From Macropodus opercularis (taxonomy: Eukaryota > Chordata > Actinopteri > Anabantiformes > Osphronemidae), in NCBI GenBank assembly GCA_030770545.1, contig CM061107.1:1824001-1888000 (forward strand): a stretch of 64,000 bases of DNA, given 5' to 3'. This document shows, piece by piece, positions 1 to 11,700 of the stretch. Both the position numbers and the translations under genes were made by a program. Below the pieces are notes generated by a model, which saw only the letters and a program-made list of their open reading frames with translations, was not told where the DNA came from and ran no database searches. How positions within the stretch are numbered: position 1 is the stretch's first letter; each line of letters opens with the position of its first letter.

Positions 1-48
1 AAACAAACTGCTCCCAGCATCTCTGCTGATGTCCTGTTGTGTCTACAG

Positions 49-350
49 CCCTGGAGTTTCATAAACGCTCGGTAGTCGACGGACGCCGAGGCCTGGCTCT
101 GCGGCTGGGGAATGTACACACAAGCTCCTCGAGGTGGAGCAGGAAGTGGGAGGCTGGCCGCTGGGCTTTGCTTCTGTTTTGTTTGGATCACGCCCGTTGT
201 CCATTTGTTTTCCTTTAACTGCCTTCGAGGTTCATTTCGCTGCCTTCTTTGTGTAAATCCTCTGAGGCTTTACACAGCAAAGCAATATAGGACAATAAAA
301 CCTGTATTGTTTTTATTCTGAGGCAATAAATATAAAAACAGGATCAAAAG
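49..350 (+). other. possible 3' terminal exon (weak)
   Basis: A splice-acceptor-like stretch (pyrimidine/GT-rich, ending CTACAG at 43-48) is followed by a frame beginning at 51 that stays open to a TAA at 216-218, about 55 codons. Two AATAAA polyadenylation signals follow at 294-299 and 325-330. The other two frames close within 30 bases. The order acceptor, stop, polyA signal is what the last exon of a gene to the left would look like. The 55-residue reading is rich in Arg, Ser and Trp and matches no family I recognise, and AATAAA is common by chance in A+T-rich DNA. It could equally be a noncoding terminal exon or nothing. Confidence 0.15.
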
Positions 351-780
351 GATCCCGTCTCATCTTCTGTCTTATAAAACTCCCATATTTCCAGCACTTA
401 ATGTCAACTTTGGATGGTTGCAAAGTTTTAATATGTTCTATTCAATATCTCATGTGCATCCAGAGCATGAATCCGAGTCTATCGAGCTCCTGATGATCTG
501 CTCTGTGACCTGAGGCTTTTTTGGGCTTGGATATTACCCTACTGGGTCAATGAGAAGCTTCGCCGTGCGTGGCGTGTTGGCCGGGCTTGGCACCTGTCCT
601 GTCTGGGTGTGTTTTGTGGTGCTGCCCCAGCCAGTCCTCCTTAATGAGAGCACGGGAACAACAGAAGCAGATGGAACAGCCTGTGGGATTGTGGGAAGAC
701 TCGGGAAGGGCTAGGACGCCGGTTGTGGGGGGGAACTAGTGCCATGTGGTGGCGTGCCCACTCAGCCCTCTGGTCATCCA

Positions 781-841
781 GGCAGGCGCTGGCCTGCCAA
801 TTAAACACGGGCCCACAGTCCACCCCGAAGGTTCCTTCGGG
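781..841. repeat. two adjacent perfect inverted repeats
   Basis: The first is GGCAGGC at 781-787 with GCCTGCC at 792-798, a 7-bp stem with a 4-base loop. The second is CCCGAAGG at 824-831 with CCTTCGGG at 834-841, an 8-bp stem with a 2-base centre, close to a perfect palindrome. They are 25 bases apart in a GC-rich patch. Their role is unknown. No flanking duplication suggests a mobile element. Confidence 0.85.
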
Positions 842-1292
842 CCCAAGTGCCTCTTCTCTCCTCCTTCGTACGACTCTGCAGCCAACACCCTGCCACGCGT
901 TCTGCTTTGTTCCTGCTTTCTAACTGGAGGGGGATCGCGGTGCAGAATTGATTAGGTTGTTTTCCCGTCTCCATCCAGCGAGATGGCTGCACCCTGTGTC
1001 TCCTTCAGCCACGTGACTCCACGCCGAACAAATCCTCTGCACTGCATTGAAAGCAGAATTGAGATGCAGATGAGGATCGACTTAAGATGGCCTCACTTGA
1101 TCCTCAGCCGCATGCAGCTACCTGCGGGAGCCGGGCCCTCGAGTGGAGTCTATCCTCAGGAGGCTCGCAGTGCTCGCAGGTTTAAGCAGTCGATGCCCGA
1201 TGTCAGAGGTCACTCGTCTGCCCAGCTTTATTTAAGCTGATCGCTTATGAAAAAGAGACAGAAGAGATAACAACAATAGACGGAACCCACTG

Positions 1293-1319
1293 CAGCACAG
1301 CGGCTGACAGCACAGCGGC
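1293..1319. repeat. 12-bp direct repeat
   Basis: CAGCACAGCGGC occurs at 1293-1304 and again at 1308-1319, and related ACAGC/GCGAG words continue to about 1350. It looks like a small local duplication, and nothing ties it to a function. Confidence 0.8.
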
Positions 1320-4300
1320 GAGAACAGCTGACGGAGCGAGAATAGCTGGGATCACAGGGATTAGAGAGGCTTGTTAGCGTGTTCCAGAGGCCCAGCGTCA
1401 CCACCTACCACCTGCCTTTGGGTGTGATATCTGTCACCGCTCGCACAAAACATTACACTTGTTTACGTTGTCCTGTCGCACTACATGAGGACGACATTCG
1501 TGTTTCCGTCTCCGCTGCAGCATCTCTTTCTGTCGACGCCAGCGGGGTCAGGGAAGCTCTCTGGCTTCCATGTGGAGCGGGCAGATGTGGAACGCATCAA
1601 GTTTTCCTATGGCTGATTTCAGTGGGTGCCTCCTCTTGGATCTTTCAGGCGGCCGGTGGGAAAGAAACGTCTCTGTTCAAGTGCCGTTTCTATTCTGCCT
1701 CTGCTGCTTTACGGAGCTGTTGCCCATGACCTGAGTGAGTGATTCTGGATCGGTCTTAAAGTCCCAAAGCTTCAACCAAACAAAACGTGTGTGATGTGAG
1801 AGAGCGGCGAGTTCTGCAGTCGATCGATGCAGCTCTAAATAAAACAGCGTTCCAGCTCCTTTTTGGGATCAATGATATTGACGCGACCCTTTAAGCATTT
1901 GTCTGAAATTAGGATGTGCAGTATCAGCCTTGAAAACTTGTCATGAGATTCTTCATCTTTCTCACAGCAGTCGGTCACTTATCATTCTTGTCGAGCCTCA
2001 GCTCATGATGTCACATGGACGGAGCTGGTGCGGGGCCAGAATTCTAACTCTACATAACTCTATAAGCCTCCAACCCAACGCTTCAAAGGACCAGCCAGAC
2101 AGGCCTCGTATTTCCAAAACAGCCTCCCTCGTCATCTAATATTCAGCCTCACAAAGACAGAAACACAGGGAAATGCACAGGCTTGAGTCTGTGTGCGTGG
2201 GACCCGTTTGATGGCATTCATTCATTCTGACAAATGTGTCTCGTGGAACTCGAATCAAACGACATTTCATCATTTGTGAAACACTGGCAGGATGGATGCT
2301 TGTCAATAATGAGCTGGAGTGTCCAACGCTTTAGAAATCAAAGACGGGTCTCAAGCCGACAGATCAAGAAAAAGCCTTTTTTGAATGGTTCAAACCTCCA
2401 TTTGTAAATGTGATCAAAGACGCTTGTTCAGTCAGGCCTCGTTCTCTCTTCTCTTGAACTGCGACGTTCTGGTTTCCTCGTCTGTCAAACCTGATTCCTC
2501 GTCTACATTCCATCGCCAAATAATTACACATAGACTTGTAAAATCTGTCAAAATGGTTTGGCGCTTCATTAGAAATCATTATGCCAAACAGAGTTCTCTC
2601 TTCTACAGAGAGGTTTTAAATGCAGCGTCGCGTTGTATGTACTTAAGGCTCTTTTTAAACTTCACTGGGGTACAGCATGTGGGAGCACAAACTAGTTTTG
2701 AAAGTGAGAAAAGAAAGCGCTTGTTCTCCAGAGACCCTCTGAAGATCAGGCCTTTGATGCCATCTTCTCCCATTGTGCTTGCACTCCAGACGCTTCCCCT
2801 CGCAAGGCGAAGATGCATCTTAAACTGGAGCACATATTTGTTTATGGATGAGGGGCCCGGCATCACAGAGCAGCCTCGTACCCAATCACGACGCTCCCTG
2901 GCTTCCCTGCTCTGTCAAATGTACCTGTCATCTTAACCTGCAGCGCTGTTGCCATGGGTAGAACATGTTTCGGTTCCAATACGACACGGAGCGACTGACA
3001 GATCGTACGATGTCCTCAGCTGTGATCGTTTCATGGCGGTGAAGGCGACAACACGTTGGGAGGCTGATCCGAGGTGCTAAGAAATTAAAGGGGATGTAGG
3101 ACAAAGGTTGCGGCCACGACCTGCTCCCCAAACTCACGACTGAGCCGCACTTCAGCTTGTCATTGATCCGCCAGATTAAAACACCTGGTGGCTCCGCGTG
3201 GGATATTTTTAATCCTCCGCCTTATTGACTGTCGTCATCACGCGTGTGCCGCGGCTTGTTGCGTGTGGGACTGCACGGCTGTGTGTGTTTGATACATCTG
3301 GAACGCGACGGAGGCTTAAGAAGGAGCTTCTAGCACTGTGCCGCTTAATTAAAATATAAACAAGATTACTGCACTGAAGATTGGATTTAATCCTGAAAAA
3401 GGTCAAGATGCTAAAAGCATAGAGGAGTCATCCCTGAACTGGGAGACAGAGGGTGAGACGGTGGAGAAGATGGCAGGATAGGATTAATAAGTGAAGACAT
3501 TCAGTTGTCAAGATTATCCCAAAAACTGAACGTCACTGGAGAAGACTGGGCCTCTGGGTTACAGCAACAGATGTAGGAGTAGGAGGACGTAATCTCCAAA
3601 GTGGCACAAAATGCCACATTTACACACAATCTCACATTCAGGTTTAACTTCTGTTGTTGTCAAACATATGCAGCGTGTCACCTTTTGAAGCCGTAAGTGA
3701 TCCCGTACCCGGACCAGCGGCTGCAGCGTCTGACCGGGTGTGAGCGAATGTAAACAGCGCTGGAGACTGAGGAGTGTTCCTCATTCAATACCGCGCTAAG
3801 TGGCTCTATTGATCAGACTCGTCAAGATGCCGTTATTCCACTGGAGGAAACGAGGATTTTTATCCAGCTTCTTGCTTGAGCTCTAGTTTAAATAGCAAAC
3901 CTTTGTCTTCTTCCTCTGCTGCTCTGGTCTGGCAGCTCTGTGTTTCTCTGTGTTCCCTGCTCTGCACATGCCCAGATCATCACGGCCCGCGTGCCCGTCT
4001 GTCCGTCGTTCCTTGTCATCCTCCTCGCTCCCAGTGAGCATCCTCGGCTCCGCCACCTCCGACTCTACAAGCTGCCTCCTCCTTTCTGAAAAGGGGCCCA
4101 GCAGTTTGTGATGAAGGCTCCTTATTTGTGTCATGTTGCATATTAAACGGAACAAGCTCCCGACAGCAGTCTTCCATCTCTGTTTGCGCTGTGCGGTTCT
4201 GGAGCCGTGCGGGCCCATTACTCAAATTGGAAGCAAAGACAAAGACCTGGTGCCACTGGTCCAGATGTCAGAGGCTTTTATGAAAGTCCCTAATGCGATT

Positions 4301-5650
4301 CAACCTGATCCCACCAACAAAAACCTCTTGTATGTCGCACAGGCTGCAGCTGCCGAGCCCCCGGTTATTGATAGATAAAGGGTTGAAACAGCTGACTGCA
4401 GCTTTGGAGGAGGCTTGTTTTATAGCAAGCTGAAACGAAGAGCTGGTCACGACTCTGGCATCTTCCCCATCCGTGACGCTCACAAGGCCTCGGTTCGGCC
4501 GCTAACCCTCGGTCATACGTGGAGCTGAGCTGGGTGTAGGAGGTAGCGGCCACAGCTCACACCTCGCTCCTCGCTCCTCATCCTCCACACAGTTCCTGCT
4601 CTGATGCCGTTACCTTTTTGTCCTCCCTTCACCTCTTTGCTGCCGTCGGCCCTCAGCACAGGAGCAGCTGTGGGGCTAAATGAGGGCCGTTCGTCACGGT
4701 AAACTGATTTAAGGAACTGAATGTTTATGCCGACGTGGCCGATCTCCCGATGAGCTGCACACGACCCGGTGACGCCCGGTCCTTTCTAGTTGAGTTGTGC
4801 TTTAGACTGATAATATGAGGAATCCTTTCACGCCATTCGCGGCGCTTTCCAGTCTCCTCGTGATGAAATATAAATGGCGTGGGAGGAAAGTCACCGAGGA
4901 GGAGAAAGCTGCAAACGTGTCAGAGGCTAAGTTTAGAAAATATCCCCTTCTCCGTTGGTTTGCGCTCCGTTCTGAGGAAGTGGCTTTTAGTTTGAAGGTT
5001 TCACTCGGTTTTGAGGCCTCTGCCCTGAAGGCCTTACAAGGGGGTGAAGGCTCAACCCTGCTATTTCATCTCCATATATAGTCAGGCAGCTGAACCACAG
5101 AGCCAGGGCAGACTGCCTGTCTGGCTCTGGCCTGGGTGTGGCCACCCTGCAAGCAGGATGGAGAGCGTGTCTGCAGCACTTTGCCTTGTGTAAACTCTCA
5201 CTGCTGCTTATTTGTGTGACCTGGGAGCGTGAGCGTCAGAGCTTTACACCCTGGCCCCGCACGTGCATGGACGCATGGGTTTAAATTCAACCCCGGTTGT
5301 TTGTATTTGTCGATGTGGTAAGACGCAGCGCTCATCCGGCTGCATGTCGCTGGCCCTGTTTCTGCGGCGGTCAAAGTTATTTAAAGGAAGGAATTTAAGT
5401 GCAGCGGTGTATCAAAGAAAAGCAAGCTCCCCTTCGCTGGGAGTAGATAAGGAGTGACAATCGCATTTGCTAAGCTCTGTTGAAGAGGACAGAGCACCTC
5501 CCCGGAGACACCGAGCTCTGTGGGGCAGATGAAATATTCCAGCCTATTTACTGTGTGCACATGCTTCCACACAACACGTTCTCTAGTATCTCAGCAGTGA
5601 CGTCTGAAAGGATAAAGAAGAGACACATTGACATGCAAAATATTTCCACA

Positions 5651-5664
5651 GAGAGAGAGAGAGA
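5651..5664. repeat. GA microsatellite
   Basis: A short perfect GA dinucleotide run of about 7 units. It is simple-sequence DNA with no further structure. Confidence 0.85.
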
Positions 5665-7009
5665 ACTGCAGCAGCTGTTCATCCAGAGGGACGAAGAAAC
5701 GGCCGCACACACGACGACAGATGCAGAACCAGACTGAAGTAGCCTTTCTACAGGCTGTTTCATTCTGGAAGCTACTTCTATAAACCGAGACGACTCAGTG
5801 CGGCGTCTTTCTAGGCCACAGCTGATGAAGTCCCTCATAACTTCACGCTTTCTGGAATTGGGAGAGAGCGGCGGCGCTGAAAGGTGTGTGTATCGATAGA
5901 AGCTGCGGCTGTTCCAGGACACTTAGGCTGAAATTGGCTCCGTTATTTTCTCCCCACACCCTTGACACCCAGAGGTGAGAGGCATCAGGAATTCATAGGC
6001 TCCACGGACCCAAATGAGCTGCCGTCACCTGGAATTTACACCAGACACCAATCACTTATCCTCAATGTATTGTTTTTCTGTGGCGCAATTTCTCGATGGC
6101 TCGTCCTTCTCCTCACTTCGCTTCCCCGCCTGCACATCTGATCCATTTAAACCCGACTTCTCCGTCCGAGCGGCTGCGTTTGTCCGTGGCGTGGGCGGAG
6201 CGTGATGCGGGTTGAGCAGCGGACCTCTGGGGACCTCGCTGTCCCACTTCACGAGAGTCAACATCAGGCCTCATGTGGCATCAAGTGCCAACTGGGTATT
6301 GAGGCAGCGGCGCCGCAGAGGCCTAAAGCCCCGATGTCGATCTCTGGCATGTTTTTAATCCAACTTGGAGCCCGGAGCAGCTTGGGCTCGTCGTCAGCAG
6401 CCTATTCCTGTCGTGGCAGCTGGGCCGTTATTGTTGTTGTGCGTCTGATGTGTTGCTCTCTGCGTGATCCCATAATCACAAAGGCCTTCTCCTTTTACTG
6501 GAAGCATGTGTGACTTCCAGACTCCTCGCCGTCAACGGAGTCATGCATGTCATTCCTTTATACCCACAATCCACTTCACATCAACCCACGGTCTTTTGTC
6601 CATTTGCCGCCTTCCTTCCCTTCACCAGCCTCCTTTTCCCTCGCACGTCAGTCACCTGATACGCTTGATGGAGGATTTCCCTGAGGCCCAGGGTCAAGCG
6701 GCTCAGCCAAGGGTCCTGCTAGCTCGGCGCGACCCAGCGTCGACTCGTGTAGGAGGTCGTGCCCTCCGGCCGCAGATGTCTCCTCTTGGTTCATCAGTGT
6801 TTTCTCTCCAAACAAAGCGGAGCCTTTTAGCAGCACGGCTCCTCTTTACTCAGGTGTTCCCTGAGTTTCTTCATTTACCGTGTGGAATGCAGTCGGATCC
6901 CACGTCTTGCTGCTTTTCCCAGGGGCTTGGGGTTAGACGCGCGTTTGAAATGTAAATCCTCGCGGCCTGGACTGAATGGACTCCTCTGACTTCTGGAGTG
7001 TCATCATGC

Positions 7010-7560
7010 GTCTGACTGCTGCTCCGCAATGGCAAGATAAAACATAATGCAGGCGATTAAAAAGCAGATCAGGAACTGTAAGAGAGTTTTTTGGCTTGAT
7101 TAGAACACAAGAGGGTCTAATCAGCGAAGATGGAGACAGAAGCAGTGCAACCTGTGTTGCCGATAAAATCTCTCGGTGAACGTTGTGTGATTAATCAAAA
7201 CTCTGGAAAGCAGCTACAAATTATATATGTTTATGAGACATTATGTCTGAAAATAAGCAGATTTATTTATGCGCCATTTGATTTGATTATTCCGTGTTTC
7301 TAAGCTATTGTTAATGTGTTTGTTTTGCCTCAGCTGTACTTGCAGTAATTATATTTCTCATCAGCATTTGAATGAGGCTCTTTTTTTACCTTTCTCAGGT
7401 TACAGGCCTTTCATAATTGATGTGCTTAAGGCTGGATGATGAATCTATTAATATCCTCATGTAAATTACTCTTGTGTCAAGCAAGCCACATATATTTATC
7501 ACCCTGATGCTCTTCTAATGAGGAAAGTTAAATTAAAACATTTCATCAGACAAAAAAATG
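7010..7560. promoter_or_regulatory. A+T-rich, enhancer-like noncoding block
   Basis: This block is visibly richer in A+T than both flanks and dense in homeodomain-type words (TAAT, ATTA, TTTATG). It holds the perfect 10-bp palindrome TGATTAATCA at 7188-7197, which is two overlapping inverted TAATC/GATTA sites of the kind bound by Otx/Pitx-type (K50) homeodomains. Stops fall in every frame, so it is not coding. Many conserved vertebrate noncoding elements look like this, but conservation cannot be judged from one sequence. Confidence 0.3.
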
Positions 7561-10550
7561 GGACGGCATCATTTCCTAACGTGGCCTGTCACTCGCTGTC
7601 ATCTCACGTAAACACACACGGGTTTAAAAAAAGCAAGCGACACAAAGCGAGGAAGGGAAAAGTATTGTTTAATCATTAAAAGACTCAGAAAGGACCAAAA
7701 TGAAATATCTGGGACAATGGGAAATCAATCAAACCGCTGCGAGGAGGCGCCGTGTGAGCGCTTCCACTGTTTCAAGGCTCCGGTTCCACTTCAAAGAGAC
7801 GGCTCTGATCCACAGAGAGGGGTTGGAAGCACATCCCTGACTCGTTTGGCTAATTTCTAGTTGAAATAGAAAGCGTGTAGGAACATTTTAGGGTTACAAG
7901 TAAAGCTACAAACACACACCGACGGGTGAGAACAGCATTTGGAGTTTAATACAGAACATCATGCAAAAAACAACAAAACAGCTGCTGTACTTAAACTGGC
8001 AGAATGGTTCACGGCTCGCACAGGCGCGTGGTGAGCAGGTTTCATTAGGAAGCTTCGTGAAAGACTTGCTCTTATTGATTCCTTCCCTCGTGCTGCTACC
8101 GGATGAATGCTGCATTGCTCTACCTCGACCTTCTGTTGTGATTTCCGACTTGCCACTGGACGGGAATGTTGCTACTCTGGCCCCAACCGATCAATGACGG
8201 AGCGGGGGCCCAGTGACCTGTGCTGGTCTTCAGCTTCTCCCTCAGTGTCCCACGTAGCTCACGCTGTCAGTGAGCGAGTACAGGCAGAGCTTTCACTTTA
8301 TTCTTATGAGCAGAAGAACTCGAACAGAAATATTTGACAAATGCCGTGACTTTAATTATAGCTGCCTTTCGGTACATCCAGCACAGAACCGCTGGTAAAA
8401 ATAGAAGCATTTCCATGCTTGGATATTTCTTTAACCGACGTCATCTCAATGCAATCATTTCAAGCAGCCTAATAATCCACTTAAACCTACAACCTCCTGC
8501 TAGTCTGGCGCTGGCCTCACGCACAGGATGTGATGAATCACACTTATTTCAGTTTGTTCCCGGCCTAATAAACCAGAATTCGCTCAACCTCAAACTTCGC
8601 TCTTTCTTGCATTCTTTGATGAAGCCTTTCACACTAAACCCAAAACGGGGACGCTGGACGCGGTTGGCTTGTTTATGCCCAAGAAAAGCAAGCGCCTGTT
8701 TGTGCTCAGGTTTGTGGTCGTTACTACACGTTGTTACAGGCTTAAACTGGGAGATGCCACAGAAAAGTGTTTCCTGGCAGGATGTCTGTGTGAGTCCACG
8801 GGATATTCTTGGCATTGTTGGACAGTCTGCTTGGCAAGATATAAAAGACCTATAAGCAGGGAAAGAACAAGAAGAGCTGCAGAGTGCAGACCTCTGAGCC
8901 GAGGCTTAATCATCTCCCCAGGTACAGTAGCTGCTACTTTAATGGTCGACATTGTGCTGGGTGGATCACAGGTTAGTCACCTGAGGCAGCCGTTTCCAAA
9001 ATCAGAGAATATGCACAGAAATTATGCTCCCGTTAGTGAGTCACACACGATGGCCACAAACAAAACGCAGCCGAAAGCAAGAGATGAAAAGAAATGTAAG
9101 AAACAAGCCAGTGACTGGAAGTGGAACTGGAGCGTTGTTCAGTAGATGGATGAGCGATGAAAGCGAGGGGCGATCAATGCGAGATGAAGGCTTTCAGAGA
9201 GCAACACAGCCAACGCCAAGCTAAGAGAAGGACAGGAGACGAGTAAAAGGTGTCCAAGGAAGCCGAAGGCTGAGCAGTGGGAACAAGAGCAACAGATGTG
9301 CTTTAAATTAGTCTGGCCTCAGGAATGCGTCCTGTGAAAGAGGCCGGGGCTGGCGACCCTCACCCCTGCAACCCGATCTCCTTTGTGGTCTCCTTCCCTC
9401 TCAGCATCTCCTCCGACGCGCCTCCCCCGCCTCCCGGCCTGCTGGCTGCTTCAGACCTCTCCAATCAGAGCAGGCTAGCGGGCGGCAGGAAGACGTCAGC
9501 TCCCAGTGCCGTGCTCTTCATTAGCCGGGGCCTGGCGCTCAGCTAATGGTCGCCTGCTCCTCCTCAGACCCCTTTCGGCTCCAGTACAGTACATGGACTC
9601 GACCCCCGTCTCTGTTCACCGTACACAGATCGTTTCTTTGAAAGGCTTTGGCTTTCGACCTCGTGACCGTGTCGGATAATTCATTCGCCCTCTGTCCCAC
9701 CATTCCTTCTTTTCCAGCCCGTTTCTCTTCTCGTCTCCAACAGACCACATTTTCCATTAGCTCCACTCTTGCAGCCGTCCTGGCCTCGCATTCTGCACCT
9801 GTTCCTGCGTTCCCTTGTCGTGATCTCACCTCCCCACAGCGCCGGGCTCCATGCCGAGCCTTTTAGTCCGTGCTCCTCTGGACGTCGCGTGGCCACGTCT
9901 TCTCTCTTGGTCGACCCAGAGTTAGATTTGTGATGCAGGTTGAAGTGACTGTGCCCACACACGTTTGTGAGCCTCAGCCTTTCCTGTCCAGACGCGTGTT
10001 GTTCCACGCTTAGCATAATTGCCATTTACATAGGGCACAACTTTTCCAGGTAATTCAATCTATATGTAAAACACTGCTGCTGGCGAGGGGGCAGTGACAG
10101 CTCAGCTAACCCACGTGGCCGCAGCATCGCGGCCGCTGTAATTACAGCCTGAGATCAGACCTATTCGAAGGAGAAGAGAGCGAGTCACACCTGCTGTTTG
10201 GTTCCAGAATCTACCGTCCACCCAGAAAGCGTCAGGGCCTTGTCAGCTGGACTGTGCCCATCGCTCCGTCTCGACGTGTCCTCATCGAGGCATCACCTGC
10301 CACCCTACGAGCATCCTCTCCATCCAGACGCTCACAGGCACCAGCGCCAACCTTTTTGTTTGCCAATCACATTATGGTCCCATGACGCGGCGCCGACTGC
10401 CGATGCGTCACGCGTGCGAACCGCCGCCGTAACGTTATCATCACAACAAGCCTCCATTCATCCGTGAATGACAGCCCACTCCACTGGAATTGACAGGCTC
10501 ATTCTGACTCGGCACGTTCGCGGACCAGCGCTGCCTCTTCGGAGCGCGTT
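7561..10550. other. gene-free stretch
   Basis: No supported gene. The largest open frames (8334-8855 and 8669-9145, plus strand) overlap each other in different frames and carry no recognisable domain. A GC-rich segment near 9330-9570 holds the motifs listed separately. The rest is featureless. Confidence 0.55.
9471..9548. promoter_or_regulatory. CCAAT box, half-CRE and inverted TAAT pair
   Basis: CCAATCAG at 9471-9478 is a good NF-Y site. GACGTCA at 9492-9498 matches seven of the eight bases of the cyclic-AMP response element. CATTAGC at 9519-9525 and GCTAATG at 9542-9548 form a 7-bp inverted repeat carrying two homeodomain cores. They lie within 80 bases of GC-rich DNA, as in many promoters or proximal enhancers, but there is no TATA box or clear transcript downstream. 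Confidence 0.3.
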
Positions 10551-11234
10551 CATCCTTCCTCCTCTTATTTCATTTGCACTCCATTGTTTTATTATCTGCT
10601 CATTTTTTCCCCTCTTATTTGCCGTCATCTTCTTCCTTTTCCACTTCCTCTTCATGAATAATTCATTGAGTCATACATAATTTAGGGGAAGCAGCCAGAG
10701 ATTTACACAACTCTTTGTGTCACTGAGTTTTGTTTGGTGGCATATTCAATAATTGTTTAATATATCAAATTGACTGGGAGCTGGGGTCCTGCGCGCTGCC
10801 ACTTGTGATCTGTCTGATTGTGTGAAAGTATGGATCTGGCAGCACGTCTCCATCAGATTAGTCCTGCCGAGGGGTGTTTTCCTGCCACAGACGTGTCTTC
10901 GACGGGGTTATTTCCTTGCTTAGGAAGAAAGAAGATTGCTGACATTATTTTACATTTCACAGCCGACCCGACGTGACATTTTCTTGTCTGCGTCCTTTTC
11001 TGTGAAATATAGGCTTTTAGTCTTTTCTATTCATCCTGTGGGTTTGCTAGGAACTGATTTTTTATTCCTTTTCCATTGTGTATTTTAAGATTTATTCCCT
11101 CTGCTAGAGCTTCGTAGCACATTATTACCTATAACATCCCTGCTTCCAAAATGTGCATTAACTTTGTTTTTATTTGTCTGAATAATGATCAGTGGAGATA
11201 ATCTGGTATTTGGTTTGCTGGCGCTACATCAACA

Positions 11235-11250
11235 ACACACACACACACAC
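11235..11250. repeat. AC microsatellite
   Basis: A perfect run of eight AC units inside an A+T-rich block. Confidence 0.9.
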
Positions 11251-11642
11251 AATGCAATAAAATGTGATCCCGCGGCAGCTTTAGCCTCAGCTACAGTATC
11301 TCTCCCTGCTCCCTTTGGGTGTGTGTTTATGACTAAGGGTAATGTCGTTGCCAAGCCCTATTTAATGAAGCACCTCTGTCAAGCTATTCCCTTCTTTCAT
11401 AAAGTAAATTGTCATTTCTGCACTTTTCCTGGGGAACCTGAGTCAAGGATTGGAGCATGCTACTAATTGTGGCTTGATAATTGGCTGGAGAGTCGTAAGA
11501 TTATCGTCTCGTCCTCCTGCTTATATTTCCACTGGGACTTGTGTATATGTAATAGAATAATAACTTAGTGAGGACACGGAAGAAGCCAGAGAAGCATTTC
11601 AAGCCCCGTTTGTTCTGTCGTCTTTCTTTTAGTCAGACTGAT

Positions 11643-11652
11643 TGATTGACAG
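11643..11652 (+). promoter_or_regulatory. PBX-MEIS/PREP composite site
   Basis: TGATTGACAG is a complete ten-base match to the PBX (TGATTGA) plus MEIS/PREP (TGACAG) composite element. On both strands of 64 kb about 0.1 exact copies are expected by chance. It sits in an A+T-rich block, a plausible setting for Hox-cofactor enhancers. Occupancy is unknown. Confidence 0.4.
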
Positions 11653-11700
11653 CCACTGATGTGAGAATATGAAATGTTGAAATGAGAACCATGAATGATC

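Larger units (their letters stand above)
351..7000. other. gene-free stretch
   Basis: No supported gene. Open frames here, the longest being 183 codons at 2385-2936 on the plus strand, show no domain, signal peptide or consistent splice sites. Small items inside it are two adjacent hairpins (781-841), a 12-bp direct repeat at 1293-1304 and 1308-1319, and a short GA run at 5651-5664. Otherwise nothing stands out. Confidence 0.6.
10560..11700. promoter_or_regulatory. A+T-rich, enhancer-like noncoding block
   Basis: A long run of A+T-rich sequence with many TAAT/ATTA words and stops in all frames. It includes the (AC)8 microsatellite at 11235-11250 and, near its right end, TGATTGACAG at 11643-11652, a full match to the composite site bound by PBX with MEIS/PREP cofactors. 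It is one of the larger candidate regulatory blocks in the window. Conservation is not tested. Confidence 0.3.

Noticed and set aside
2385..2936. 183-codon plus-strand frame
   Set aside because: No recognisable domain. An 87-codon frame on the other strand covers part of it. Chance level.
8840..8847. TATAAAAG as a promoter
   Set aside because: No initiator 25-32 bases downstream and no credible reading frame after it. TATAAAA words are frequent in this window.
8334..9145. Overlapping 173- and 158-codon plus-strand frames
   Set aside because: They overlap in different frames, lack domains, signal sequences or splice-site support, and are within chance expectation for 64 kb.
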